In this document: piece after piece, positions 11,845 to 22,989 of the stretch
How the letters are laid out: every line of letters starts with the position of its first letter
Numbering within the stretch: the stretch's first letter is position 1
NCBI RefSeq assembly: GCF_040869045.1
Contig: NC_090321.1
Span: 181,817,596-181,881,595 of the forward strand
DNA length: 64,000 nucleotides
DNA from: Eurosta solidaginis
Lineage: Eukaryota; Arthropoda; Insecta; Diptera; Tephritidae
Reading direction: 5' to 3'
The notes under the pieces: generated by a model
The model's input: the letters and a program-made list of their open reading frames with translations, nothing else
Database searches by the model: none
Told to the model about the DNA's origin: nothing
Program-made: the position numbers and the translations under genes

Positions 11845-12556
11845 CTGCGCATAAAATTAGCACTACTAAATTTCGATACGCATTATACTCAGATGTAACT
11901 GAAATGTGTGTCTGTGTTTCACCTCAACAATAATTCTATGTGGGCAAGTCCTGTGTAACGAACACGGCATTCGCACGTATTTAAACGTGCATAAAAGGAA
12001 ACATGGGAAGTGGACTGAGCGGATATTACAATGTTTGAACAGCACTAATATAATGCTTCATTCCATAAAAATTTTATGTACCTCAAACATTTAAATACTT
12101 ATTTATTACCAAATATAATTATATTTTTTGTCGTGTCCGAACCGCATTATATTTGGTCATAAATAAGTATTTAAATGTTTGAGGTACACAAAATTTTTAT
12201 GGAATGAAGCTTTATATTAGTGCTGTTCAAACATTGTAATATCCGCCCAGTCCACTTCCCATATTTCCTTGTATGCACGTTTAAATACGTGCGAATGCAG
12301 TGTTCGTTACACAGGACTTATCCATGTATCACCTCTAAAAATTGTGTGTATCCACTATTTATCGCAACCGATTCAGCTATATGTTATACATTATGGCCAC
12401 CAGAGGTTTGTGTCTCCGATTTTGGGCACACCCTGTTCTGTAGCTAGTTATTTAACCACTGCCGCTAGATGGGTCTCCTAAGCATTATCTAAGCGAGGAT
12501 AAGCGGTTTTTTTTACGCGCAAACGTAAACGTATACGCGTGTAAAAAAACACGGCT
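11845..12556. mobile_element. MITE copy 2, interrupted by a foldback element
   Basis: This matches 7688-7985 in two pieces: 11845-11940 and about 12335-12556. The right end (aaaaaaacacggct) matches copy 1. The left terminus is missing. The two pieces are separated by the 385-bp palindrome at 11941-12325. Confidence 0.65.
11941..12325. mobile_element. Foldback MITE, near-perfect 385-bp palindrome
   Basis: Left arm from caagtcctgtgtaacgaaca and right arm ending tgttcgttacacaggactta are reverse complements over about 180 bp with few mismatches. The unpaired centre (about 12118-12150) is very short. It carries no coding capacity. It sits inside a MITE that is uninterrupted at 7591-7985, which supports insertion as a unit. 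I could not fix a target duplication. Confidence 0.85.
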
Positions 12557-12879
12557 ATTGTAAGAAAAAGTTTTTACTGCATTAATATGGAAACTTGCTT
12601 TTGAAATATTTGTACATATGTGTGTGAAAAATCCAAAATAAGCTAGCCTTTTGGTTACATCGAGTCAGCTGACGTTTCAGCTGAACTTAAAATATTTGAT
12701 AAGAACTGGTATCAAGGCTTATCAAAATAACAACAAAATTTAAATATTACTATTCGAAAAAAAAAATTTAGTATACAAATTTTATTGTTTGTACGGGAAA
12801 CGTACGAATCTCAGTTTTTAAAATTAGATTTTCTTATTCCCTATACGGAAAAATTTATGCTGTGGTTATCTGAAGCATT
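12557..12879. other. AT-rich non-coding stretch
   Basis: No gene or element end is recognised. Confidence 0.4.
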
Positions 12880-13330
12880 CCTTGAAGCAGCGAGGGCGTG
12901 GACAGAAGCGCTGGGCTGTAAAATTTCTAAGATCATGTGCAAGTCCTACAATATTAGAAACACAAAGTTTCTCTTATCTCAAAAGAGATATGCCTTCTGG
13001 CGGCACATGCTTATAAGTTGGGACACGTCAGTAACTTCAGATACAGGAAGTGCGAGCTGCAGGAAGAAATGGTTAAGCACGTTCTGTGTTCGTGTCCTGC
13101 GCTCGCAAGGTCACGGCTACAGCTACTAGGGGTGGCGAAATTGCCAGATCTCGAGGCAGCTATTAAGCTAGGTCTTGGAAAGCTTTTAATATTCACCAAA
13201 ACAACGGTGTTATTTTATAACATAATTCCTGGTTCCTAATTGTGCTTTTTCCGTTTGGTCGTCAAAAAAATTCTGGTAACATTATGGCCACTATAGTCTC
13301 TAGTCTATGTGGGGTCTCTGTTGATCAGCC
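12880..13330 (+). pseudogene. Fragment of LOA-like LINE ORF2 C-terminus and 3' UTR
   Basis: Frames 12785-13129 and 13018-13239 carry the end of an ORF2 related to, but diverged from, the two main copies: ARAWTEALGCKISKIMCKSY, then KHVLCSCPALARSRLQLLG, ending at TTVLFYNIIPGS. The following 90 bases match the 3' UTR of the main copies weakly and end near caattcaaccgaatc. It is a separate, older subfamily, truncated at the 5' side. Confidence 0.7.
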
Positions 13331-14029
13331 AATTCAACCGAATCTATTTAAAGCATTTTCTATTATACGTAAAATTTACATGCATATGTACCTATTTCCG
13401 GCACGAGCTTGCTCTGTTTCCTATAATCAACATTTTGAATTTTGTAAGCAATTTAATATTCAGGAATAAAAAAATTGGTTCACATAAGTTTTAAGCTTTT
13501 TTCTCTATACATTGAGATGTATTATATTAAAAATTGAAAATGAATAAGAAGGGCAATTAGAAAATCGGCTAAAATTTATGGTTTCCATGGAATGCCCGCT
13601 ATTAATTGGCGTTTTTGGAACATGGCTCTTGTGAAATTCGAAATCACAAACCTAATCTAAATTACATACTTGTACTTTGAATAATTTGTTTACAAATATT
13701 GCTTGTAATTTTGCAGCTTAGACATACTGACTACATGTACATATGTACATGTGTGTATATTAGGGTAGTCTTTATCACATACATATGTACATGTGTGTAT
13801 ATTAGGGTAGTCTTTATCACAGAAATAGCACATATACATTTTGATCCCGACTATATACGGTTAGGGTGTCTCGCACAGGGTTCAAAGTTAAAATTTCTCT
13901 ATGAAGGTTCACTAATATAATACTAATCGAAAAATTCCCGAATCCTAAGTTTATCACTAGTGTTTCTGCCATTAATGCTACCGGGGCAGTGGTACCAGTG
14001 AGCACTTTGAAGCTCATTTCAAAAGATGG
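13331..14029. other. Non-coding stretch with a short direct duplication
   Basis: The only structure seen is a direct duplication of about 45 bp: acatatgtacatgtgtgtat and the following attagggtagtctttatcac occur at about 13737-13778 and again at 13784-13820. Nothing else is recognised. Confidence 0.6.
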
Positions 14030-14162
14030 CGTTACAGAGGGTTATGATGAGCTGTATGAGCTCTCCGCAGATATCAATATAGTGGCACAAATAAAAGCCC
14101 AAATGCTTCGCTGGATATGTCATGGTTTGCGAAGGGATGGAGACGCTTTGGCCAGAATGTAA
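14030..14162 (+). pseudogene. RTE-like LINE remnant (C-terminal segment)
   Basis: The translation includes YDELYELSADINIVAQIKAQ followed by MLRWICHGLRRDGDALARM. This corresponds to ELYELYVDINIVQRIKTQRL and RWLGHVMRMKDDAPAMK of the LINE at 8490-11640, but on the other strand. It is a short decayed fragment. Confidence 0.7.
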
Positions 14163-14432
14163 TAATTTCGACACCTCTAATTCGCAGCAGTTGAAGGGGG
14201 CTCTCTATTGAGTTAGTAGGGACAGGTGGAGGGAAGGCAAATCATAAGTTAATATGTTCAATAATGAGGCCTTAAATGGCAGTTAATCAATTTCATTATC
14301 GTCGCCAGACGCAGCTCTTGCAATGAATTTTCATTACTCAAAGTTAAAATCTGCTATACCCAGGCAATTTAATAACCAGGAAAACAAAAGTAAACTGCTA
14401 GTTTTTGCCATTCACATAACGAAATATGTATC
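14163..14432. other. Non-coding stretch
   Basis: No feature is recognised between the LINE remnant and the DINE-like element. Confidence 0.4.
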
Positions 14433-14434
14433 TA

Positions 14435-16025
14435 GACTCAGCGTGCTTTGCAAACAGAGTATATTAACTTTGATTGGATAACGGTACAGGTATAAAGGAA
14501 TCGAGATAGATATAAACTTCCATATATCAAAATCATCAGTATCGAAAAAAATTTGATTGACATGGCCGTCCGTCCGTCCGTCTGTCCGTTAACACCATAA
14601 CTTGAGTAAATATTGAGATTCGTCACCAAACGAGCTTATCTGGACCCAGAATAGATTGGTATTGAAAATGAGCGAAATCGGATTATAAACACGCCCACTT
14701 TTTATATATATAACATTTTGGGAAAACACAAAAAACCTGATTATTTAGTAAAGAATACACCTATAATGTTGAAATTTGACGTGTGGACTGATATTGAGAC
14801 TTTTGATAAAAATTTGAAAAACAATTTTAAAATGGGCGTGGCACCGCTCACTTGTGATAAAATCAATTTTACAAATATTATTAATCATAAATCAAAAATC
14901 GCTAAACCTATCGTAACAAAATTGCCTTTACTATAAGGAATCGATTAAGGACCATGCCCACTTTTATATAAAAGATTTTTAAAAAGGTCGTGGACGAATA
15001 AAATAAGCTATATCTTAGCGAAAAAGAGCTTTGTATCAATAGAATTTTATATTATGTTCAAACAGAAAAATAAATTGAGGAAATTTCGATTTGAATTGAG
15101 TGCTGTTCATACAACTCGATTTAGCTTACACATTAGTAATTTGATAGCTGGTTGGCTCATCTCTACAGCAAGAACATACCTTTGTTCAGACTGTCAAAAT
15201 GAACACGCACATTATTAGGCGAATGAAATGGAATGAAAACATAAAACTTTGAAATTTTTGTGTGTTGTAAGAAAATGTGTTCAATGTTTTGGTTTCATTT
15301 TGAGTTTGCCATCTTCTTTTGACAATCCCTACTACAGTGAAAAGAAAGACATAAAATGAGATGAGCCAACCACATAGTTCAGCCATGCGTAACTGACGTT
15401 AAAATATACTCAATAAACACACTTTACAATGTTGCATTTGCAGTTTGAAACAATTTATTACGCAATTTTTTTTAAATTGGCAATTTATTATTACAATTTA
15501 TTATATGACAAATTGCGTAATAAATTGCCCAAATAGTATAAATTGCCAATTTTGTGTGTGTTTGAACATAGTATTACTTTCTAAATTGAATTATAACATT
15601 AAATTGGCAAACACTAAAATTTTTGAAAATGGGTGTGGCACCGTCCCTTTTATGACTAAGCAATTTTCTGTTTCGGGAGCCATAACTCGAAAAAAAATTA
15701 ACATATCGTAATGAAATTATGTACACATATTTTCCTTATATCAGAAAATAGTTCAAGTAAAAATGGTCGGGATCGATTAAACACCACGACAACTTAGATA
15801 TAAAACAAGTTTAAAAGGGTCGTAGACTAGAATAATAAGCTATAACTTAGCAAAAAATAGTTTTGAATCAATGATATTTCACTCATCAATTTTTATTGTA
15901 AGAGGAAATGGGGAGACATTTTTTTTAAACGGGCGGTTCCACAAGTTATGTAGAAAAGTAATTTATCTGAGCTCACGCTGAGTATATAATGTTCGGTTAC
16001 ACTCGAACTTAGACACCTTTACTTG
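14435..16025 (+). mobile_element. DINE-1/INE-1-like (Helentron-derived) non-autonomous element, copy D1
   Basis: It starts at gactcagcgtgctttgcaaac and carries a CCGTCCGTCCGTCTGTCCGT tract, several ccacgcccacttt and caccgcccctttt-type blocks, and ends in a hairpin (gttcggttacactcgaac) followed by ttagacacctttacttg. This organisation recurs at 20230, 26648, 45344 and 62042 and resembles what I know of Drosophila DINE-1 elements, which also begin TATACCCG and end CTTG. No ORF is expected. A small hairpin (caatttattacgcaattt with its reverse complement) at about 15450-15523 may be a further insertion. Confidence 0.65.
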
Positions 16026-16245
16026 CTTTTAAGTAAAATTTGAGCTTGATTGACATCTAAACCAGTAGGCTTATTGAAAAAGTTTTAGGCTTTATTCGTT
16101 AAAGAATGGGATGTCAAGTAATCAAGTTATAATAAAATAAAACGTTTTCGTATTTAGAAGGACCCAAAAAACCAACCGTGTTCAAAGAATGCTTCAATAT
16201 ATGCTTCAAATTATTTATTAACAAAAAACATACTAAATTATATAT

Positions 16246-16697
16246 TGTAACGAATTTTGGGGAATTACGATTATTATGCACATTCTGCTAACGTTCGAAT
16301 CACTAAACTGTTGAATAAATCACTCCAACATTAAGTATTGCAAACTGGTCTTTATTTGGGAATAGTACTTCACAATTATACTTCACAACCAATAGCGTGT
16401 TTAAATCAAAACTGACCCGTTATTATTCTGCTTGCGCTGCTTTTATACTCCCTGTTGCCTCGTCCTCATTTCTCCTAAAGTCTAGTAATTTCGCGAACAA
16501 TTGTAGCTCATGCTTGGTTAGTTACCAGCTATATACATGTATATCTGTAGTCCACGCCTCTCCCATAGCCATATGCGTGTGTATGTGTGAGTAACTCCTT
16601 CGGCTGATGACTACCTATTTGTGTGTGTGAGATATCTCTTCGTCGCCTTCTACATAAGAGTGGCTGCTTTATTGTTGTTGTGCTAATATTCGTCACA
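16246..16697 (-). mobile_element. Solo LTR of a gypsy-like element
   Basis: On the minus strand it reads TGTGACGAATATTAGCA ... CGTTACA, matching the ends of the LTRs at 29778 and 53343 and sharing their tail (tttattcaacagtttagtga, then ttcgaac). It is flanked on both sides by ATAT (16242-16245 and 16698-16701), a 4-bp target duplication. No internal region is present, so it is a product of LTR-LTR recombination. It has a TATA-like tataaaagc and an aataaa within it on the minus strand. Confidence 0.85.
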
Positions 16698-16701
16698 ATA
16701 T

Positions 16702-17379
16702 GTTTGTGTGTATGTATTAGGGTGGTCCTGTATAATCAAATGAGCGATTTTTCTAAACTCACCCCCTCAAACGGCAATACCTAGGAGGAAAATTGTTCGC
16801 GATTTGAGACCGTAAAGGCGTGTAGTATATGAATCCACGCTCTGATTCCCCTGTTCAAACTAAATATATTAAAATCTGAACTTTAACCACTATAGGATAC
16901 CTCTTAACCGTTTCCAAAATTAATACATGATACCAACTTTGGGCATTAGTTATCAAAAAATTATTAAAATTTTAATTTTTTGAGTATTCATAGAGCAGTC
17001 TTTTTAAATGCCAACCAAATAAAATGTTTATGAAATTAGTGAAAAAATATTCCGAAATGTTTTGAAATCGGTTTTTAGGTATATGGCCAAAAACGAGTGG
17101 CGAATATAGTGGAGGCCTCAGCACGTCCTATTTTTGCAAAGGTACAAAAGAAAAGCTCTACTTCGTAACCTCTTCTAATTAAGAAGCGAATGTTGGAGAC
17201 CACCCGCTATTGATTTTTCATTCATCCTTCTTCACTTGATTGATACGTGTATTTAACCCTTAAATATGCTGAAACTTCACTTTAGAAGAGATCAGCAGTC
17301 TCAAGTGACCTCGCTACTGCGGAAAAAATTATCTTGGAAGTATTATTTGGTTTGTTTTGGCCCTTTTCCTCGCAGTTGG
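16702..17379. other. Non-coding stretch with weak inverted ends
   Basis: An agggtggtcctgta motif near 16720 has a short inverted partner (gagaccaccc, near 17200), which hints at a small TIR element. The evidence is too thin to call it. Confidence 0.3.
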
Positions 17380-17720
17380 AAGATAAATTCATTAATTGGC
17401 TCTTAACCATTTAGGAGATTTTGGTCGTTGCGTAACAAGTCACTCCAGCTAAACTCTGTTTCGCGATAACTGACGCCAACATGGGACACCAAGAGAGATC
17501 AAAGCCTTCCCCCATCTGCTTCTCCGAACCCAGTGGAGATCTTCCCATAACTTGCCCACGCCAGCAAGAACGCTGTAGCTCTTTCCAGCTTAGCTGAACA
17601 TCATCGTCCAGTTGGAGTATGATAGTTCGTGGAGGCTGAATTTGCCAGCTAAACGGCCAAAGTCTGCCGCCGAGGTGTAGAGCTGGTGTGTTGGCCTATC
17701 CATCAAAAATATTTAAGAAC
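17380..17720 (-). pseudogene. RTE-like LINE 3' remnant
   Basis: Sequence from about ttaattggctcttaaccatt resembles the 3' region of the LINE at 8490 (aattggcgcttaaccgtcta, then a run of similar words), in the same orientation but with many changes. It is non-coding now. Confidence 0.5.
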
Positions 17721-18280
17721 ATTTGTATAAATGGTATTGATTGTCCCTCGGCATTGCCTTGGCACCAAAAGTTCGTCCGCCTTAGCAGAATACAATTCTT
17801 GAATTGATAATTCTGGAATGAGGTTGACCGTTGAGATTTCTTTCCCACCAAAAAAAGTTATTTCCACCAATAAAAAAATCCGTCATTTGCTCTCAGCGGG
17901 TTTACCTTGTAATATTTGTACCATGGTCTTAACCGTCTGGGGACCAACATTTATATGTGATATTTTTTACCAAGAGATTACCGTCTGAAGGGGTGAGTCA
18001 GGAAAAAATGGTTTGCTTGATTTATAAGGACCACGCTAGTATGTATATTTTATTGATGATAAAAACACACACGGCTATACCTTGAACCGTTTTTCGGCTT
18101 AAAAAATTTTCGAATTTCGAGAGAACGGATATATGTACCTTGTAAGGCTTGGTATCATGATTTTAACAAACTTCTCTGTCATGTATAATAAAGTCAGCCT
18201 CGTAACCATAGAAACCTCGCAAATGAAGCAAGTGTTCCTATACGAGTAAGTTGACGAAGTTCACACGGATGGTTTGCGAC
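17721..18280. other. Non-coding stretch
   Basis: No gene, repeat or element boundary is recognised. Confidence 0.35.
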
Positions 18281-18535
18281 TGCCGTGGCGTGGTGGTAGC
18301 GTGTTCCGTTTACCATACCGAAGGTCCCGTCCCGCCAATTTGTACGGAAATAAAGGTGTACGACGCAACTTGGAAGAGAGGTTAGGTTAGGTTGAACTGT
18401 CTAGTCCGTGAGGACCTCACAAAGCCCGATTGAGTTCATAATGTTACCAGAAGTTTGCTCAACGATCAAAATGAAAACCTGAATCTCCTCGGAGGTAAAT
18501 AGTGATAATTATTTATTTGTTTTTTTTTTCTTTTA
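18281..18535 (+). mobile_element. Decayed tRNA-derived SINE split by a LINE tail
   Basis: The head (gccgtggcgtggtggtagcg, tgttccg) and middle (aggtcccgtcccgccaattt) match the SINEs at 44537 and 46310 but with an internal deletion. It then breaks at about 18380 and resumes at about 18480 (aatctcctcggaggta ... tttatttgtttttttttt), which is the SINE 3' end. The interrupting 100 bp is LINE sequence. Confidence 0.65.
18380..18480 (-). mobile_element. 5'-truncated LOA-like LINE insertion (3' UTR only)
   Basis: On the + strand it begins ggttaggttaggttgaactg and continues through gaggacctcacaaagcccga, matching the last 100 bp of the LINEs at 107 and 21370. The tail is TTAGG-type. It lies inside a SINE. 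Severe 5' truncation is typical of target-primed reverse transcription. Confidence 0.75.
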
Positions 18536-18639
18536 CACGGTTTACCATCTTTGCGATCTTTCATGAGCTGCCCTATTCTATGGTGTCCGCAGCGGCAAAA
18601 TGAGTGAGAGGCAGGATCGACAGACCGGCGGAGTAATCT

Positions 18640-19190
18640 TCGGGTGAGGTGTCTGTTTCTTGAGCAGCTGCTCCACAGCAAACCTTCTTTCAGACATTGC
18701 GTGCAATCTCTTCACTGGTATAGAAACGTGTGCGTTGTTTGTCTGTCAAAAAGATATAGTCCCATTCGATATCTAGACCTCGTAGGATACGTACATCAAT
18801 GCCACTGGTGCTATGTTTTCCGTAAATATCGGCGTATTCGATTTGGTTTCGAGACCTTCAATCGGAAGACAGCCAAGTAGCTTGGTATATCCCTTTATGC
18901 CTGAACCTGGGACTACATATGGCCATATTTTGTGTTCTACGGTATTAGGGTCGAAGCTTCGTTCCCACTAAAAAAATCAACACCGTGGCTCCAACTTGTC
19001 TATGGTAACTGTATTAGGCGTCATTCTCCTATCAGCCTTTACTTTTACTAGGGCATCAACTATTCGGGCATCAGTACTTTCCTTGAAAGGTGAATACCCA
19101 CACCAGCCATATGGAAAGCGGTTGCAAAATAAATGTAGTCTTTGTGATTTCCGGATGACGGCACATTCGCACAACAAGCTTACTTTCTAG
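18640..19190 (-). pseudogene. RTE-like LINE endonuclease remnant
   Basis: Blocks at about 18779-18940 (cgatttggtttcgagac, agacagccaagtagcttg) align with 10690-10860. The block at about 18990-19100 (ctagggcatcaactattcgg) aligns with 11265-11310. The two blocks keep their relative order on the minus strand. The reading frame is lost. Confidence 0.6.
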
Positions 19191-19756
19191 CAGTCATCAA
19201 CAAACCACTTGCTTTCTCTCGCAAACTTAAGTAGAAGCGACAGATCCACCTTCCCAACCTCTGTTACGCTGTGGAAAACCCGTGCGACTAGAAGAAATCT
19301 GAGTCGACTTGCTTGCAATCCATCTTGCTTGCAAACATCGGCAGTGAAAGTGATGCATCGACTCCTCTTCCTCCTAATCCTGACAGCTTATATAGAGGGA
19401 GCTTGTTCCTATGCACCACCGTCAGAGCATCGGTGTAATAGCGCAGTGACCTGTGATGACACTCGTAAGTATTATCTCGGCAGATTTGTTTAGCTTGAGA
19501 AGGAAGCTAGTTCTTTTTCTATCCAAATATAGCCATAAAGCCCTAGAGACCTCGCAATCAAATTTCCTTAAGAGATAACCCAGCAGTGGTTGTATGACTT
19601 GCATCTCAACCGAAAATGCATTCTGTACAATATCGCTGTACCCAGTGACCCAGCAAAGGGAAACACCTTTGTACGATATCCGACTTTATCACGTTAGATT
19701 CTAATGCCTTGAAGGCAGCCTGGTTATCGTCAAAGATCGTTACATTGCTGCCTGCG

Positions 19757-19911
19757 GCCTTACTATACGGCTGCTCTCTCTACAGCATAAACCTCCGTCT
19801 GGAAGACACTGCATAAGTCAGGAAGTTGGCACGATTGATTTACCTGCAGACGATTTGAGTACATTCCAGCTCCAAATCCCTTCTCCGTTTTCGAGCCGTA
19901 TATACAGATTG
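19757..19911 (-). pseudogene. LINE RNase H remnant
   Basis: On the minus strand it translates to YGSKTEKGFGAGMYSNRLQ, then QLPDLCSVFQTEVYAVERAA. This is the RNase H start of a LOA/R1-like LINE; the main copies read TDGSKVVEGVGSAVY and LPDYCSVFQAEILAV. The first catalytic aspartate is lost. The flanks at 19200-19750 probably hold more of the same element, too decayed to frame. Confidence 0.65.
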
Positions 19912-20229
19912 TAATGCCCCTACCACTCTCTAGCACTTCCTCCGATTCCTCCCTTGAAGGATTTCTGCACTAAGATTAGGTCAGCTATGATCTGGTTTAA
20001 TCATTCCCTTGTCATGTCATCTTATATCGCCGCGGGCCCGTATTTTATTGGTTTCCAGATGCTGGATTCTGTTAGTCGTAGAGCCCCTTTCGCGTCCAAG
20101 GAAATTTTTTATATTTTAATTATTTGTTATTTTAGTGGACTGTGTATTGAGGGAGTTCAGAATTTTGTGTATTTCACGTTGGAAACGTTGCTATAACAAA
20201 TATAAGCTATGGATCGTGATCAACTTTTT
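19912..20229. other. Non-coding stretch
   Basis: Nothing is recognised before the next DINE-like element. Confidence 0.35.
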
Positions 20230-21535
20230 TATACCCGCTCTACTTGTAAACAGGGTATTATAACTTTGATTGGATAACGGTTGGTTGCACAGGTATAAAG
20301 GAATCGAATTAAATATAGATATCAAAATCATCAGTATCGGAAAAAAATTGATTGAGCCATGTCCGTCCGTCCGTCCGTCTGTCCGTTAACACGATAACTT
20401 GAGTAAATATCCAGATATCTTCACCAAATTTGGTACACGAGCTTATCTGGACCCAGACTAGATTGGTATTGAAAATGAGCGAAATCGGATGATAACCACG
20501 CCCACTTTTTGTATATATAACATTTTGGAAAAGACAAAAACCTGATTATTTAGTAAATAAAACACCTTGAATGTTGAATTTTTTAAAATGGGCATGGCAC
20601 CGCCCACTTGTGATAAAATCAATTTTACAAATATTATTAATCATAAATCAAAAACCGTTAAACCTATCGTAACAAAATTCGGCAGGGAGGTTGCCTTTAC
20701 TATAAGGAATGCTTTGAAGAAAAATTAACGAAATCGGTTAAATACCACGCCCACTTTTATATAAAAGATTTTTAAAAGGGTCGTGAACGAATAAAATAAT
20801 CTATATCTTTGCAAAAAAGAAAAATTTCAAATTTTAAAAAAAGGGCGTGGTACCGCCTCTTTTATGAATAAGCAATTTTCTATGTTTCGGGAGCCATAAC
20901 TCGAAGAAAAATTAACGGATCGTAATAAAATTGGGTACACAAATTTTCCTTATAGAAGAAAATATTTCTAGCCAAAATGGACGAGATCGGTTAAAGACCA
21001 CGCCCACTTTTATATAAAAGAAAGGGTCGTAGACCAAAATAATAAGTTAAATCTTAGCGAACAAGAGGTTTTCAATAGAATTTTACTTTCTAAATTGAAT
21101 TATAACATTAAATTGGAAAACAATAAAATTTTTGAAAATGGGTGTGGCACCGCCCCTTTTTTGTCTAAGCAATTTTCAATGTTTCGGGAGCCATAACTCG
21201 AAGGAGAATTTACCTATCGTAACAAAATTGGGTACACTTATTTTCCTTATAGCAGGAAATATTTCTAGTAAAAATGGATTAGATTGGTTCAGGGCCAGGC
21301 ACACTTTTATATAAATGACTTTAAAAAGGCTCGTAGGCAAAAAATAATAAGTTAAATCTTAGCGAAAAATACCCTCACTAGGGTAGGCACCTTGTCGTTG
21401 GTGTGAGGGCTTAGCCGAACTTCATAGCGCCCGACTATGAGGCGGAGCTGTTTAGGACTCACATCTACGCCATTTCGCCTCATAGGAGGGCGGCGGGATG
21501 TCGGTGACCAAGAACTGCCAACCCCCTAATCCAGG

Positions 21536-22975
21536 GTGTTATGTGGACCGTGCCTATTGGACGATTTGCAGCCAGGGGATAAATTCGGCTGTATTCGAAC
21601 GGAGTCTTCCCGATACCGGGCCACCTCGGGAAGTATTTATGGCCTTACCACAGTAAGGGGCGCTGATGTGGCGGACGGTTCTTTCCCCGTATATAATACT
21701 GGACCGCTGAGCCCGCCTTCTCGGGCAGGTGGTTGTACGACCAAGATGAACGACTCATTACCTGATTGTAATAAGGACGATGTAAAGAGGAGGACTGAGT
21801 CGCAATCCAAGGACGACAAATACGAATTAAGCGATGCGTCGGACTCGGGGAGCGAGAGTAGTGCTGATTCAATGAACTCCGTGTTGGAGAAGCACACAAA
21901 TGAAAACGGAGTAGAGGAGTGGAGAAGGGTACGGAGCAGAGGAAGTAAAAGAGCTCTCTCGCAGTACCGTGCAGCACTAAGAATTGTACAACACTTGGGA
22001 GCAGTGATCGACCCAACAGAAGTGGAGATCGAGCGCTGGGAATGGGCCCATGAAGCGGTAGAAGTAGGTCGAAGGCAGATCAAAAGGTTTGCTGCGAGAA
22101 ACCCTCGGTTCTGCAACCGGTACGAGGAGGAAGAAGCGTCGAATGGCAGAATGAAGAGGCAACGTTCGGCGGAAGGCGACAAGCCTGCTTTCAAGAGGCA
22201 GAAAGGCCCAGTCCTAGAGCCGCGAGGAAGGGCAGTCGCATAGACAAGACAAGTAGGCCCAAAGCTGTAAGACAGATAGGCTCCAATAGCGAGGTAGCAA
22301 CTACCTCGAAAGCTGCGAGTCAAAGGAAGTTCCAACTACGGAAGTAGGAGATAAGCCAAAGGGAGATAACGCTAAGACTCCGGCTTTCTCGGAGGCGCTA
22401 AAGGGAGTTAACGCTAAGACTCCGGCTTTCACGAAGGTGCCAAAGGGAGACAACACTAAGGCTTCTGTTTTTCCCGAGAAGATGGGTGATGTGGCAAAGC
22501 AGTCACTGACTGTGGCGCTGGTTGATCGTAGCAGTCCTTTCGGACAAATGACTACTGAAAGGTGGAGATCTGTGGAAAGGGAGCTTATTAGCTTAATGCT
22601 TAAGATGATGCGGGAACAACCAAGTAAGCCCCTTCCAATCTTTGATTCGGGGGGATGGTATAACGGTGTGAAGATGATAGCGTGCGACAACATCGCGAGC
22701 TTGCAGTGGCTGGAGGAAGTGGTTCCAAACCTCCAAAGGCAAGGCACGAACGCGCGGTTTGAGGTGGTGGATAAAGCGCAAATCCCCACGGTACCAAAAG
22801 TTAAGGTATGGATACCATGCGTGATGAAGTCGGAGGATACACTGCGACTTCTGCAGAATCAGAATACGAACATACCGACACAGGATTGGAAGGTACTTAC
22901 TGTATCTGGGCCTACCGAGGATGGTCAGTTCTACATCTTCCAAATAAACAAGCAGGCGGAGGATATTTTGTACAC
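21536..22975 (+). pseudogene. ORF1 of LOA-like LINE copy 2, frameshifted
   Basis: Frame 21536-22243 covers the acidic and basic N-terminal half. A small indel near 22210 shifts the frame. Frame 22437-22995 resumes with the DUF4780-like part (TTERWRSVERELISL, FDSGGWYNGVK). The last residues and stop are lost in the 384-bp deletion, so the frame runs into ORF2 sequence out of phase. It is closely similar to the intact ORF1 of copy 1. Confidence 0.8.
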
Positions 22976-22989
22976 GCAGCTTGGCAAAA

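Noticed and set aside
16720..17208. Possible MITE with GGGTGGTC ends
   Set aside because: Only about 8 bp pair, with no second copy and no target duplication.
19209..19493. 94-codon frame with a possible signal peptide (MHRLLFLLILTAYIEGACS)
   Set aside because: It lies between LINE remnants and no splice partner or homology is evident. The hydrophobic stretch is probably chance, though I cannot exclude a small secreted-protein exon.
20230..21360. Idea that the ccacgccc blocks are a conserved regulatory array
   Set aside because: The same blocks recur in all five DINE-like copies, so they belong to the element and not to the locus.
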